A DNA stretch of 64,000 nt from an uncultured Tateyamaria sp. (GTDB lineage: Bacteria > Pseudomonadota > Alphaproteobacteria > Rhodobacterales > Rhodobacteraceae): contig NZ_CANNDS010000002.1 of the NCBI RefSeq assembly GCF_947503415.1, positions 744,001 to 808,000 of the forward strand, given 5' to 3'. Of this stretch, positions 41,248 to 51,400 are shown in pieces. The position numbers and the translations under genes are program-made. Within the stretch, counting starts at the first letter, position 1, and each line of letters opens with the position of its first letter. The notes beneath the pieces were generated by a model that worked only from the letters and a program-made list of their open reading frames with translations, had not been told where the DNA came from and searched no databases.

Positions 41248-43005
41248 TTAAGCTGCCAGAGTCTGCCGCTGGCGCAGCGCGCGGTAGAGCCCGTTCTCGC
41301 GTGCCATCAATTCCGCAGGTGTGCCGTCCTCCACAATCCTGCCACGGTCGAAAACGAGGATGCGGTCCATCCTTTCAACGGTCGCCAAACGGTGCGCGAT
41401 GACCAGAGTTGTCCGCCCTTCCATCAGCCGCTCCGCAGCGTCCGCGACCCGCGCTTCAGCTTCGGAATCGAGTGACGACGTTGCCTCATCCATCACAAGC
41501 ACCGGCGCGTCCGATAGAAACGCCCGTGCGATTGCCACCCGCTGACGTTCACCGCCCGAAAGCTTCACACCACGCTCACCCACTGCCGTCCCATAGCCCT
41601 TGGGAAGTTGCGCGATGAAGTCAGCAGCACCTGCCCGCTCCGCCGCCTCACGCACCTGCGCCAGCGTGGCATTAGGACGTGCATACGCGATGTTCTCCGC
41701 AAGCGAGCGGTGAAACAGGACAGGCTCCTGCGGAACGAGCGCGATATTGCGACGCAACTCCGACAATGGAACCTGCGCGATGTCGACACCGCCCAGCGTT
41801 ATGGCACCATCCGTCACTTCGTGGATCCTCTGGATCAGTTTGACAAACGTGGTCTTGCCAGAGCCGGAACGGCCAACCAGCCCCACTTTTTGACCGGCAG
41901 GTATTGCGACGTTCAGATCAGTAAAAAGCGGTGATTGCGCACCATCATACCCATAATCAACGTGATCGAAGGACAACGCTGCCGCGCGTGGAGGCAAGGC
42001 GACGGCGGGACGCCGCACGACGTCCTGTTCTGCCGTGGTAGACATCAAATCCACGAGTTCTTCTGCATCGTTGACGGATTTCTGGAGTTGACGCACATGA
42101 CTGCCGATTTGCCGCAAGTAACCGTCCAGCATCCCAAGGGCCGAAACGACGTATGCGATCTCACCCGCGCCAGCCACGCCTCGGACAAAGGCCAACAAGG
42201 CACCGCCCAGCACGGCGGCCCGCAAACACCAAAGCGACAGGTCTTGGGTCAATCCGGACCAGGTGCCGCGCCGCCATGTTCGCCGGGTGCGATGCGCCCA
42301 CTTGGACAGAACACGTCCCAACCGGTCGTCTTCACGTGCCTCACCTGCATGCGCTCTGACCACGGCGTTCGACGTAATCGCATCGGCAAGCGCACCGGAG
42401 ACCCGGCTGTCTTGGGCATTCGACAACCGCGCGGCAGGTGCAACCCAGAAAAGCGTAAGCGTCAGGGACAGCCCCAGAAACAGCAGCGCACCCAAAGCCG
42501 CGACAAGGCCAACCTCCCACCGGAAGGCCGTGAGCGTGCCAATGGTACCCAGCAACACCAGCGTTGACGGCAAAAGCGCCAGCAACAACACGTCTGCCAT
42601 ATCATCAAGCGCCCAGGTGCCGCGCGTGATCTGCCGCACCGTCGATCCGGCAAAGGCATTCGCGTGCCAATCAGCCGGCAGGCGCTGCACATGTGCAAAA
42701 GCCTCCGCTTCGGCCACCCGCATCGTCGGGACAGTCAACGCGATGATTGCGAAGTAGCTTAGGACTTTTGCCGCAATGGACACCGCGCCGAGCCCAAGCA
42801 GTATCGCAAACGCGCCCCAGGGCGAAGTTGCTTCGGAAACTGCAGCGATCAAGCGCCCGGTCACAACCGGGATCGAAATATCAGCGGCGGTAGAGGTCAG
42901 GACAAGCAACAAAAGCACGGCCACAAGACCGCGCCTTCGCGTCCAGAGACGAAAGGCAAAACTGAGAACGCGCGCGAAGGCGCCGTTTGCAAAAATGCGG
43001 GACAT
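41248..43005 (-). CDS. ABC transporter half-exporter (membrane domain fused to ATPase)
   Basis: A 585-residue half-transporter. About six membrane segments (residues 20-300) are followed by an ATPase: Walker A GRSGSGKT, Q-loop LVPQEPVLFH, signature LSGGERQRVAIARA, Walker B VLVMDEATSSLD. It probably works as a homodimer in the inner membrane for lipid or drug export. The start at 43005 (MSRIFANGAF) is favoured; an ATG at 43044 adds 13 residues. It stands alone and not next to the lanthipeptide genes, and it has no C39 peptidase domain, so it is not an obvious lanthipeptide exporter. Confidence 0.88.
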   Translation of the reverse strand: MSRIFANGAFARVLSFAFRLWTRRRGLVAVLLLLVLTSTAADISIPVVTGRLIAAVSEATSPWGAFAILLGLGAVSIAAKVLSYFAIIALTVPTMRVAEAEAFAHVQRLPADWHANAFAGSTVRQITRGTWALDDMADVLLLALLPSTLVLLGTIGTLTAFRWEVGLVAALGALLFLGLSLTLTLFWVAPAARLSNAQDSRVSGALADAITSNAVVRAHAGEAREDDRLGRVLSKWAHRTRRTWRRGTWSGLTQDLSLWCLRAAVLGGALLAFVRGVAGAGEIAYVVSALGMLDGYLRQIGSHVRQLQKSVNDAEELVDLMSTTAEQDVVRRPAVALPPRAAALSFDHVDYGYDGAQSPLFTDLNVAIPAGQKVGLVGRSGSGKTTFVKLIQRIHEVTDGAITLGGVDIAQVPLSELRRNIALVPQEPVLFHRSLAENIAYARPNATLAQVREAAERAGAADFIAQLPKGYGTAVGERGVKLSGGERQRVAIARAFLSDAPVLVMDEATSSLDSEAEARVADAAERLMEGRTTLVIAHRLATVERMDRILVFDRGRIVEDGTPAELMARENGLYRALRQRQTLAA

Positions 43006-43796
43006 GGTGCGTTCGCGGACAATGACGCCGCGCCCTGAATTCAATTGAAGAGATGTCCGAAGGTTGGACGATTGCTACTGAAGTTCTGGGCGACAATCGC
43101 CCGATACTTTCAGGATACGGGAGCTCCGAAACGTGAGCGGCCCGGGAGGAAGCGTTTAAACATGATCATATTCGCCCTCCTTGCAATACGGCGTCATTGC
43201 CTTGTGGTACGGGCAGCAAAGCTGCCAAGTCAAGCGGTATAGAACAGCCGCACAAGCAGGGCGTCGTTTTTGGCGTAAAGCCGCCGTCAGCGTCCATTGT
43301 CGCCTCAGCGATTGCCGAAGCAGCCGTTCAGCTCCGCTCAGAAAAGAGGCATCCTAAAAACCTTCGCGCCGGACAATGTCCACGAGCAGGCGATGCGCTT
43401 TCGCGTCGAAGGCTTTGGTTTTCGTACTCTACCGCAGTTGGCTAGGATGAAGCTTGTGCACCCTTCAGGGGCGGGTCGACCCTTTTTCGGTCTGACTGCG
43501 ATTGCAGTCATATGCTCGATCTGAGCGCAGACACGCTGACAAACCATTTCGATGTTTTTGTAGTTCGGTAGCAGTGAAAGATGTGTGCGAAGAAAAAGCT
43601 CATCATGGCATTCCGACATTCCGAATACTGGAAGCTTCAAATTCTGGTTTGCCAGATTAGCGTTCGATTTTTCCTGGCAATATCGGCTTCGGAGCGAAAC
43701 CAAATCTCATTGCGCTCCTGATCGGTCGAACGATGGCAACATCGACTAGCACCTGCTCGACCGAAATGGCCCGTTGGTATCTGGCTCCGCTCCGCG
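43006..43796. other. Long intergenic stretch without a supported gene
   Basis: Several short frames exist on both strands, none with family likeness or a good ribosome site. An inverted repeat TGACTGC-N4-GCAGTCA lies at 43493-43510. Base content is less biased than in coding parts. It may be the remains of a lost gene, but no similarity is recognisable by eye. Confidence 0.4.
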
Positions 43797-45362
43797 TTAA
43801 TTCTGGCCGTCAGCCGAGGCATGCTTGGCCAAGAACCGCGAAATTTCGTTCATGCACACCTGCCAAGCCGGTTCGTCACCCAGAATGATGTGGCTTTGAC
43901 TTTCAAGCGTCACCAACTCCGCGTTTGGGATGTTTGCAGCCAATTCGCGGCCACATCTCAGCGGGATGCGCTGATCGTCTCGGGCATGGATAACCAGCGT
44001 GGGCACCTGAACTTCCGGCAGAAGTTGACGGATATCGATATCCCCGAACGCTTCCTGAAACCGCACGGCGTTTTGCGGCGACGTTGTTCGTCGCTGAAAA
44101 TCGTCAAACCAGGCCAAGCGTTCGGAATCTGCATTCGGCATGAAGGTTTGCGAAAAGATGTGACGGTAAGCGGGGTTTGATGTCCCCCACCCATGCCGGG
44201 TCAACGTCAGAACGGCTTCTCGCTGTTCACACTCCTCGGGCGACAGTCCGATGCGCCAACCCGCTGCGTAGCCCCCGATCAGGATCATGGCGGATACTTT
44301 CTCAGGATGGCGCACCGAATACTCAATCGAAACGGCGCACCCCTGCGACAAGCCTAACAATGGGAAGCGTGTCAGACCCAAGTGGTCCACGACCGTTTCG
44401 AGGTCTTCCAGGAAGGCGGGAAAGCTGATCTCAGGGACATCCCAATCCGACAGGCCATTGCCGCGTTCATCATACCGGACAAACGTGTGGTCCGCGGCCA
44501 GCGCCCTGAACATATCCGCCCAGATGGGGCTTTCCCAATCCAGTTCCAAGTGGTTGAGCCAATTGGCCGCCTTCACCAACGGTGGGCCACTGCCAACGGT
44601 GGCGTAGGCTATTTTGACGCCGTCTGAGGCATTGCAAAATCCGATGGACTGGCGGGCCCGCACAGGTTCTGGTGGAACGCGTCGGGTAACGCGGACGGCG
44701 TCATCGCCCATGAGCGCGGCATAGTCACGTGTCACCTTTGCCGCCTCATCCTGAAGGCCCAGATCGATCAGTTTTTGGGAAAGCAGGCGGGGCGCCTCGT
44801 GTGAATACGGATCAAGGCGCAGCCACCGGCGCAGCCATTTCACTGCGTCCTGATCACTCACACCATCGGTCGTCACCAACGTTTGAAAAATCCGGGGTCG
44901 TAGACTGTGGAGCTGTTCCCGTTCGCCCATCAGCCAAAGCCCATAGTCGTCGTTGCGCGCAAGCTCCAAGCCCATAAGCGGCTTGAAAGACAACAGCTCA
45001 GCGGCGCGTAGCAAGTCCGCACCCGAGGGCGCAGCCGCATCATGCACCGCTTGGACATAGTGCACGTCCAACTCGATCAAATCCGTCTCGATCAACACGT
45101 TCGTGCCGGGCGTTTGCAAGCACGCATCATGCGTATTCAGCGCTTGACGCAGCTTGGTCAGGGACCAGCGCAGAGAGCCTTTGGGGTCATTTGTATCGGG
45201 AAAGAACAGCTCGCACAGATGTTCGCGCCGGTGCGGTTGCCCCGTCAAAGCCAGATAGGCCATAAGCGCCACCGTCTTGCGGGACGACACCAGCGGAACA
45301 GAGTGTTCTGCAACCCTGACGGACACTTCGTTGATCAGGTCGATTTGCAGGCGCTCAGACAC
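43797..45362 (-). CDS. BTAD/SARP-like domain fused to alpha/beta hydrolase
   Basis: A 521-residue fusion. Residues 1-215 form an OmpR-like winged-helix part (SRKTVALMAYLALTGQPHRREHLCELFF, then GSLRWSLTKLRQAL) and a bacterial transcriptional activator domain of helical repeats. From about residue 240 comes an alpha/beta hydrolase with nucleophile elbow GLSQG (about 334-338), VIHARDDQRIPL with the catalytic-type Asp, and SQSHIIL with His. The family is found in Rhodobacteraceae, and similar BTAD parts are joined to adenylate cyclases or hydrolases. The hydrolase part may sense or destroy a small signal. An inverted repeat TGTAA-N3-TTACA lies about 170 bases upstream. Confidence 0.85.
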   Translation of the reverse strand: MSERLQIDLINEVSVRVAEHSVPLVSSRKTVALMAYLALTGQPHRREHLCELFFPDTNDPKGSLRWSLTKLRQALNTHDACLQTPGTNVLIETDLIELDVHYVQAVHDAAAPSGADLLRAAELLSFKPLMGLELARNDDYGLWLMGEREQLHSLRPRIFQTLVTTDGVSDQDAVKWLRRWLRLDPYSHEAPRLLSQKLIDLGLQDEAAKVTRDYAALMGDDAVRVTRRVPPEPVRARQSIGFCNASDGVKIAYATVGSGPPLVKAANWLNHLELDWESPIWADMFRALAADHTFVRYDERGNGLSDWDVPEISFPAFLEDLETVVDHLGLTRFPLLGLSQGCAVSIEYSVRHPEKVSAMILIGGYAAGWRIGLSPEECEQREAVLTLTRHGWGTSNPAYRHIFSQTFMPNADSERLAWFDDFQRRTTSPQNAVRFQEAFGDIDIRQLLPEVQVPTLVIHARDDQRIPLRCGRELAANIPNAELVTLESQSHIILGDEPAWQVCMNEISRFLAKHASADGQN

Positions 45363-45816
45363 TTGACATCGCCCATGCGCAGACAGTGACCGGGCGGGTA
45401 GGATCGTGGAGGTTCCAGTCTGACAGATATCTCTCGTTCATCAGCCTCCCCCGAGCGTTCGATGTAAGCGGCCTGGCGAACCGCACTTACCTCTTGCGTG
45501 TCAACTCTCTTGAAAACCAGCATTCTGACTTTGTGTAATTGTTACAAGTCTCAGCGCATCGCACCAACGCCCATGGCGCCGCAGTCGCCTAAAAAACCCG
45601 CGACGCAATAGAACTGTTTGGCCGAATTGTGCAAATCACAATTATAGAAACCGGTTACCAAAGGAGCTTACGATGGCTGCATAAGATTACGCATTGCTCA
45701 AGGCATTTCTAGACAAATGCAAACTAATAAAGAAGGTGATGACAGTCGGAATGCAACCCCATCGAGGCTGGAATTTAGGCCGCACGTGACGCCCGGCATC
45801 AGCCCACTGGTCGATG
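45363..45816. other. Intergenic region with a broken micro-ORF
   Basis: No intact gene. TGTAA-N3-TTACA at 45534-45546 may be an operator for the BTAD hydrolase gene. At 45673 an ATG with a strong AAAGGAG site is followed after two codons by TAA (45682); if read through, the frame runs to 45789. This could be a decayed small gene. Confidence 0.35.
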
Positions 45817-46056
45817 CTATGCGCAAAGCATCTTGCCGCGTTCGTCTGTCCGTTTCAGTCCGATAGTCAGTCTCCTGTGCTGCAAAAACTCTGTCAAAGG
45901 GGCGGCATCAAAACGCGATAGGTCCACTCCGGGCCAAGCGTTTGGGGAAAAAGGGATGTCGATGAACTGGTTTGAACCACGCATCATCTGACAGCAAAGG
46001 CCCCATGCATCCGATCGCGGCGCCTTTTCGCGTCTGTCCAATATTTTGTCGAACAT
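45817..46056 (-). CDS. Possible small protein at the end of the T6SS operon
   Basis: A 79-residue frame starting at an ATG 5 bases downstream of the preceding gene's stop, read in the same direction as the T6SS operon. It holds FIDIPFSPNAWPGVDLSRFD and LTIGLKRTDE, which look protein-like, but no family is recognised and codon bias is weak. It could be an immunity protein or a fragment of one; it might also be chance. Confidence 0.3.
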   Translation of the reverse strand: MFDKILDRREKAPRSDAWGLCCQMMRGSNQFIDIPFSPNAWPGVDLSRFDAAPLTEFLQHRRLTIGLKRTDERGKMLCA

Positions 46057-46061
46057 CGGAC

Positions 46062-47096
46062 TCAAGAAAAGGGACAAAGGCTGCAGGGATCAAGCGGATC
46101 CATATCCAGCACAAGCTGCAGCGACGCGCTCAGCCCCAGCATAAGATTGGCTACAGGCAGGAAGCCGATTTGTGGCATCGTAAACCCCATCATCGGAGCG
46201 AAAATTGATGGCGACATAAGCCCCTCGCCCAGTTGGATCGACTCCAACGACGGCAACGCGTCCAGTTGCGCATTTAACGCAAGCGCAGGCATAGGCGGCA
46301 TCGGAAAGGGCAGTGCACCCCAGAACCGCATCATCGCACGGATGGGTGCCAGCCCTGCCCCCGACAACCCCAGATCGCCGAAGGCCATCTTGATCGTTGC
46401 CAGCGAATTCAAAACAAGAGCAAGCTTGCTGAGTTGCGGAAACGAAAGTCCCAATTGCGGGGGCCGAACACTGGCCAGTCCGTGAAGTGCGCTCATCATT
46501 CCCGGAAAGGACCCGTCGTCCCCCAAGGTCGGCAGCTGAAATGTCTCGGTCAGGGACAGGAGGCTGGGCAAACCAAGCATTATGCGCGCCATACTCAACT
46601 GCGGCATTGGCATGGACATCCGAAAATGGTGCCCCGGATAGCTGACCGGTGGCATGGTGTACGACATATCAAACGGATCGATGCCAAGCGCGCGGAGGTC
46701 CAGCACCATGCGTGCGGCAAGGGCAAAGTTCAGAAGCGGACCGATCTTGAGTGAGGTCAACCAACCGAGATGCGGCCAGACATGCGTCATCATCGTGTCG
46801 CCCATCTGTTGCAGTGACAATTCCAGTGCAGGCAGATCCATCAATGGAAAGGTTCCGGCCACAAGCGCCAGCATCGGCGCAATCTGGAAAAGCCCGGCAT
46901 TCGGCATCGACAACGTGGGCAGGTTCAGGTTGCTCAGATAGGCACCGAGCTGCATATCGAGCCGGTTCTCGGGCGTGATCGCAGGCAGGGCCACGGCCAG
47001 TTGCATTTGCAGCGGAACTTGCGGCAAAGCCATTGAAAAACTGGGGCGTATGACCGAAGGGATCATGGCAGCTGGTTGTTTGCAAAAGCAGACCAT
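46062..47096 (-). CDS. Unrecognised Met/Leu/Pro-rich protein in T6SS operon
   Basis: A 344-residue protein of no recognised family. It is very rich in Met, Leu and Pro, with repeated stretches such as LPTLSMPNAG, MPPVSYPGHH, MPMPQLSM and FPMPPMPALALNAQL, and few charged residues, yet without a clean membrane segment. Cys lie at both ends (CFC near the N-terminus, CSLC near the C-terminus). A strong GGAGG site lies 8 bases before the ATG, and the gene follows the PP2C gene by 15 bases, so it is expressed with the secretion genes. It may be an effector that inserts into membranes, or a structural accessory; no direct evidence for either. Confidence 0.7.
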   Translation of the reverse strand: MVCFCKQPAAMIPSVIRPSFSMALPQVPLQMQLAVALPAITPENRLDMQLGAYLSNLNLPTLSMPNAGLFQIAPMLALVAGTFPLMDLPALELSLQQMGDTMMTHVWPHLGWLTSLKIGPLLNFALAARMVLDLRALGIDPFDMSYTMPPVSYPGHHFRMSMPMPQLSMARIMLGLPSLLSLTETFQLPTLGDDGSFPGMMSALHGLASVRPPQLGLSFPQLSKLALVLNSLATIKMAFGDLGLSGAGLAPIRAMMRFWGALPFPMPPMPALALNAQLDALPSLESIQLGEGLMSPSIFAPMMGFTMPQIGFLPVANLMLGLSASLQLVLDMDPLDPCSLCPFS

Positions 47097-47111
47097 TGTT
47101 GGATCCTCCGT

Positions 47112-47837
47112 TCAGACTTCTACCGCGATGACGGAAATGTTGTCGGCGCCCCCACCGGCGAGTGCGACGCGCATCAGCTCGTCTGCCAAGGTGTCCAGCG
47201 GGGCATCCTGCATGATCCGTTTCAGCATTGCTTCGTTGGCGTACTTCGTCAGCCCGTCAGAGCAGAGCAGGAACCTGTCGCCCGGAACTATCGCGCCGCG
47301 GCGTTTTTCGATCCCGGGCACGGAACCCACGCCAATAGCATGGGTGATCTGATTGTTCTGGGCATGGTGTTCAGCCTGGTCCCACGTCAATTGCCCGGCT
47401 GCGACCAATTCACCAACGACGGAATGATCCTCGCTGATCATCTCCAGCATCCCGCCACGTAACCGGTACAGGCGGCTGTCGCCAGCCCAAAGGCACAGAA
47501 AATGATCACCCGACACAACAAGCAGCACAACGGTCGTGCCAATGATGGCACTGCCCCGGCGTGCGGCCTCGGCCTGAATGTCCCGGTGTGCCTGATGCAA
47601 AGCATCTCGAATGCGGCCAGGCAAGGAAGCTGGTGGCAGGTCCTCTGGAAGAGAGGACAACGCGTCGATAACCGTCTGACTTGCAAAATCGCCGCCCTGA
47701 TGGCCGCCCATCCCGTCTGCAATCGCCCATAGTCCGAGGCTCGGTAGCGCCAGAATGGCATCTTCGTTGACCGGCCTGACAAGCCCCATGTGCGTCTTGG
47801 CGCTGTACCGCTGAGAGGACGTTTTGATGGGGGACAT
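47112..47837 (-). CDS. pppA: PP2C-type Ser/Thr protein phosphatase of the T6SS
   Basis: A 241-residue PP2C phosphatase. The metal-binding motifs are in order: ADGMGGHQGGDFAS, AGDSRLYRLRGG, CSDGLTKYA and GGADNISVIAVEV. In T6SS of Pseudomonas, PppA reverses the kinase PpkA's phosphorylation of the FHA protein and switches secretion off. Here the FHA protein is encoded in the same operon, but no kinase is seen in the window. It starts 1 base after the tagF stop. Confidence 0.92.
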   Translation of the reverse strand: MSPIKTSSQRYSAKTHMGLVRPVNEDAILALPSLGLWAIADGMGGHQGGDFASQTVIDALSSLPEDLPPASLPGRIRDALHQAHRDIQAEAARRGSAIIGTTVVLLVVSGDHFLCLWAGDSRLYRLRGGMLEMISEDHSVVGELVAAGQLTWDQAEHHAQNNQITHAIGVGSVPGIEKRRGAIVPGDRFLLCSDGLTKYANEAMLKRIMQDAPLDTLADELMRVALAGGGADNISVIAVEV

Positions 47838-47838
47838 A

Positions 47839-48459
47839 TCAGGCCTCCGAATGGGTCAGTTGAGCGTTTGCCCAATAGGGCGCATCGGTATCGAAAAGAG
47901 CTGCCGCCTCAGCGGGACGTATCGGCACCTGCGGTGCCACCATGACGCGGGCTTGATCCATGATTGTCGCAATCCAAAGCGAACCGACACCTTGGCCAAG
48001 CCCGGCGGTGTGGGGCAAGGAATTGAGAGCTGGCAGCTGAGCGAGGCGCGCGTCGAGCACGGCAATCCCACCATTTGCTTCGATCATCTCAAGCGCGATC
48101 GCCTCAAGCTGTTCCGCGACCATTTGCAGGGCAACATAGGCAGCCACAGGCGGCAAATCCGTTGCCGTCGCGATGCAAAACGGAAACCGTCGCCCGACCC
48201 GGTCGAGACTGGGCATCAAGATACCCGCCGCCCCGTGCGGCGCGAAGATCCCCGGCGCAATGCTGAAACGCCAGATCGGCGCACACAGATACGCCCCTCG
48301 CCAATGCGCATCACTCATCGTCTCACTGGCGGCAATCAGTGTCTGCTGCATCCAGGTATCCCATCCCGACACGAAAGCGGCGGACAGTCCGTGGCGCAGG
48401 AAATCTCCGGCAAAGGGCAACTTACCGTAATAGCCAAATGTCATGTCTGCGCCCTGCAT
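47839..48459 (-). CDS. tagF: T6SS-associated protein TagF/ImpM
   Basis: A 206-residue protein of the TagF family: FGYYGKLPFAGDFLRHGL at the N-terminus and the WRFSIAPGIF and PSLDRVGRRFPFCIA segments. TagF holds back T6SS assembly until release by threonine phosphorylation or surface contact. The ATG at 48459 overlaps the tssM stop as TGATG; a GTG one codon upstream is also in frame. TagF and PP2C in one operon suggest post-translational control of firing. Confidence 0.92.
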   Translation of the reverse strand: MQGADMTFGYYGKLPFAGDFLRHGLSAAFVSGWDTWMQQTLIAASETMSDAHWRGAYLCAPIWRFSIAPGIFAPHGAAGILMPSLDRVGRRFPFCIATATDLPPVAAYVALQMVAEQLEAIALEMIEANGGIAVLDARLAQLPALNSLPHTAGLGQGVGSLWIATIMDQARVMVAPQVPIRPAEAAALFDTDAPYWANAQLTHSEA

Positions 48460-51400
48460 CACAACGATGTCGGACAGCTGAACGTGTTGAGCGCGTCAAG
48501 CGTGAAGGGGTTCAACGCCGACCCCGCGCGCATCTGAAAGATCGCAATCCGCCCACCCACATTAAACACGATGCGGCTGCGATCACTGACATTGGTGCGC
48601 CTCACTTCCGCCGCGTCCAACAATCGAAACAGTGCCCAAGGCCCATCGAGCGAGATGTCATTGCGCACATCCGTCCGTACGGGTGTGAACGCCACGCGGG
48701 TCCGCGTGCCCTGCTCACCGGGCCACCGCAGCGCACTGGCTTGAGGCGGACCGTGGGCGTAACTCACGGTTTGGCCGCCCGACTCCAACGTCACCCGTTC
48801 CACGTTCGGATCAAGCGCCGACGGTGTGATCTCCATCGTCACATCAGGCAGACCCGGGGCCACGAAGAAGCTGTTCTTGATGTCGTCTGCGCGCTGGAAT
48901 TGCTGCACAACTGCGTTCGAGACACCCACATCAATTCCGTTGACGCGGCGGATTTGCCAAGGGTCCTGCGAGGTGTCGACAAAGCGGGCCAGGTTTTCGT
49001 CAAAGAAAGTTTCCATTAGACCGCTGGGGCCAAAGAGACGACCGAAGTCCTGCAAGGTAACATCCGCTTGCGCTTGTCTGTCGAACGGGTATCGACCGTT
49101 GAGCGCGCGAGTGCAGAACGGCAAAACCTCGGACTGCCACTTTGTATTGATTTCGGACCGTGCCCCACCTATCGCCGCCCCTGCGGACGATTGCACCACT
49201 TGGGTCGCCCAACGTTCCATGGGGGCGGGCATCCGTCCAATCTCCGCTTGCAGGCGGGCTGGCGCGTTTTCACTATTGCCAAGCAGCGCCGTGCCAAGAT
49301 TCTGACCAAGCGACAGGCGGTTCAACTCGTCATAGACATCCGTCATCAGCTGGATAACCCGGTCCAGTTCGGACGGACCTTCGGAACGATCAGTCAGACG
49401 GTGGATTTCCTGAAACCGGTCTTCGACGAATTGACCCGGTGGGACGGGGTCGGCATCCGGTATCTGGTCAAGCGTGCCGCGCACCGCGTTGAAAAAGTCC
49501 TCTGCATCAACGCTGATGCTTCCGACCAATTCATCAACCGCAAATTCCTGTGCCTGAGCCGCAGCCACGCCGGTCACCGCATCGACGGACGGCAACACAG
49601 TCAGGCGGGTTTGCTCGGTCACGCCCTCAAGCAAGTTGCGCAAGGGCGACACGGGGCCGGACAGAATGTTGATCACATCCGTGGCTTGCCCAAGATTGGA
49701 CATCGGCAGGATATCAATATCCGCCAACAGATCGTCATAGCGGGCAACGAAATCCGTCTCATAGAGAGCCAAGACATCCCGGCTGATCAACGCAAGCGCC
49801 TGCGGGCTGTCTTCAATCTGCCCACCGGGACCAAGGATCAGACTGTCTCGTTGAATACGCTCTGCAGCAACGAGAATTTGAGGCAGGAAGAAGTTGTAAA
49901 AACCCTCGCGCGTATACACGCCATCAATCCCACTGCTGAGCGGCCGGCCCGACGGACGCACCAGCACTCGAGACGCGGCAGGCCCACCGAATTCAGTGAT
50001 CCGAAACGGCGCCAAAGCCTGCGCTTGCGGAGACGTGACGATGCTCACGTAGACCCGTTCTGAAATTGGCGTTTCAGACAGGATAGCCTGCACCTGCGCG
50101 ACCAACGGGCCATTCAACGCGATCTCTTGCATGGGCTGCCCAAGCAATTCGTTGAGGTGCCCTTGCAGGTCGTTCTGAAATTCCGGCTGCCCGACAAAGA
50201 GAGTTTCCCAATCTTCGGCCCACCATGCCGCGACATGGTCTGAGTCCATTGGAACCTGGAGACCCAGCATCATGTATGTTTTGAGCGCCTCGAACAGAAC
50301 AGCGCTATCGTTGAGGTTCGACTGCATCACGTCCTCAAGCCGCACCAGCAGACGCGGCAGCATCAGGGTGTTGAGGGCCGCGCGGTAATTCTGCGCCGTT
50401 TCCGTACCGATCACATCGCCCTGATACAGCCCGTAGGTCAGCGCACGCGGTGGTTCAGGATCAGTGGCCGCAGGATTGCCGGGCAAGTCACGCAAAATGT
50501 TGAGACCGGGCACGATTGGCACCAGATCCTGATCGGCAATGGGACTTTGGGGAATGTTCGCGGCCAACACTTGGAAGGTTGAAATCTTTGCACTCGTCTG
50601 CGCAATCAGCCCTCGGTTGCCGACAAAGCTATTCACGAGCACACCGGTGACCAATGCAAAGGCTGTAACACCTGTCGCAATAGCGCCACGCGTTGCCCAG
50701 CGCGTGCGCCGTTCAACCGCATCATCGCGCGAAACGAGCCCCGCCTCCCCAAAGATCACGTCCGTCATAAGCCGGGTGAGAAAGAAGCTGCGCCCTTGCC
50801 CCTGACCGGTGCCGATGGCTTGCCGCCCTATCCCGAAATTGCGTGCCATCCCCGCCATCAACCTGTCGATGGGCATGCCTTCCTGTGTGCCCGAGGTGAA
50901 ATAGACGCCACGCAAAAGCAGCGGATCACTGTAGCGGCTTTCCTGAAAAATCTCTCCCAAGAACCGCTCTGCCGCTTCGCGCAAGCTGGCCATTTGGGTT
51001 GGGAAGCCCGCGATGAGGGCACGGCGCTGAAAGTCCGTCTCGGTTTGCATCCGTTCAAGGCTGTGATCGCTAAGGCGTGCGACCAGCCCATCGAATTCTG
51101 ATCGAAAGTTATCTGTCACGGGTGTGGCCACGCCATTGTCAGCTTCAAGCGGGAAAGTAATGCCCCACACCTGCTCTCGTTCTTTGCTGCCCAGCCCGTC
51201 AAAAAATTCTTGAAAACCCGCGACAAGATCGGCCTTCGTTAGAACGACATACACGGGGAAGCTGACGCCAAGCCTGTCGCGTAGTTCTTGCAACCTGATC
51301 CGGATTGCCTGTGCATGGCTCGCGGCGGTAACGTCATCCATTTCCGACAAATCGGACAGGCTGATTGCAACCAGCGCTCCGTTGATCGGCTGGCGGCTGC

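Noticed and set aside
41248-43005. Exporter for the lanthipeptide
   Set aside because: No C39 peptidase domain and 9 kb away with other operons in between; no evidence for a link.
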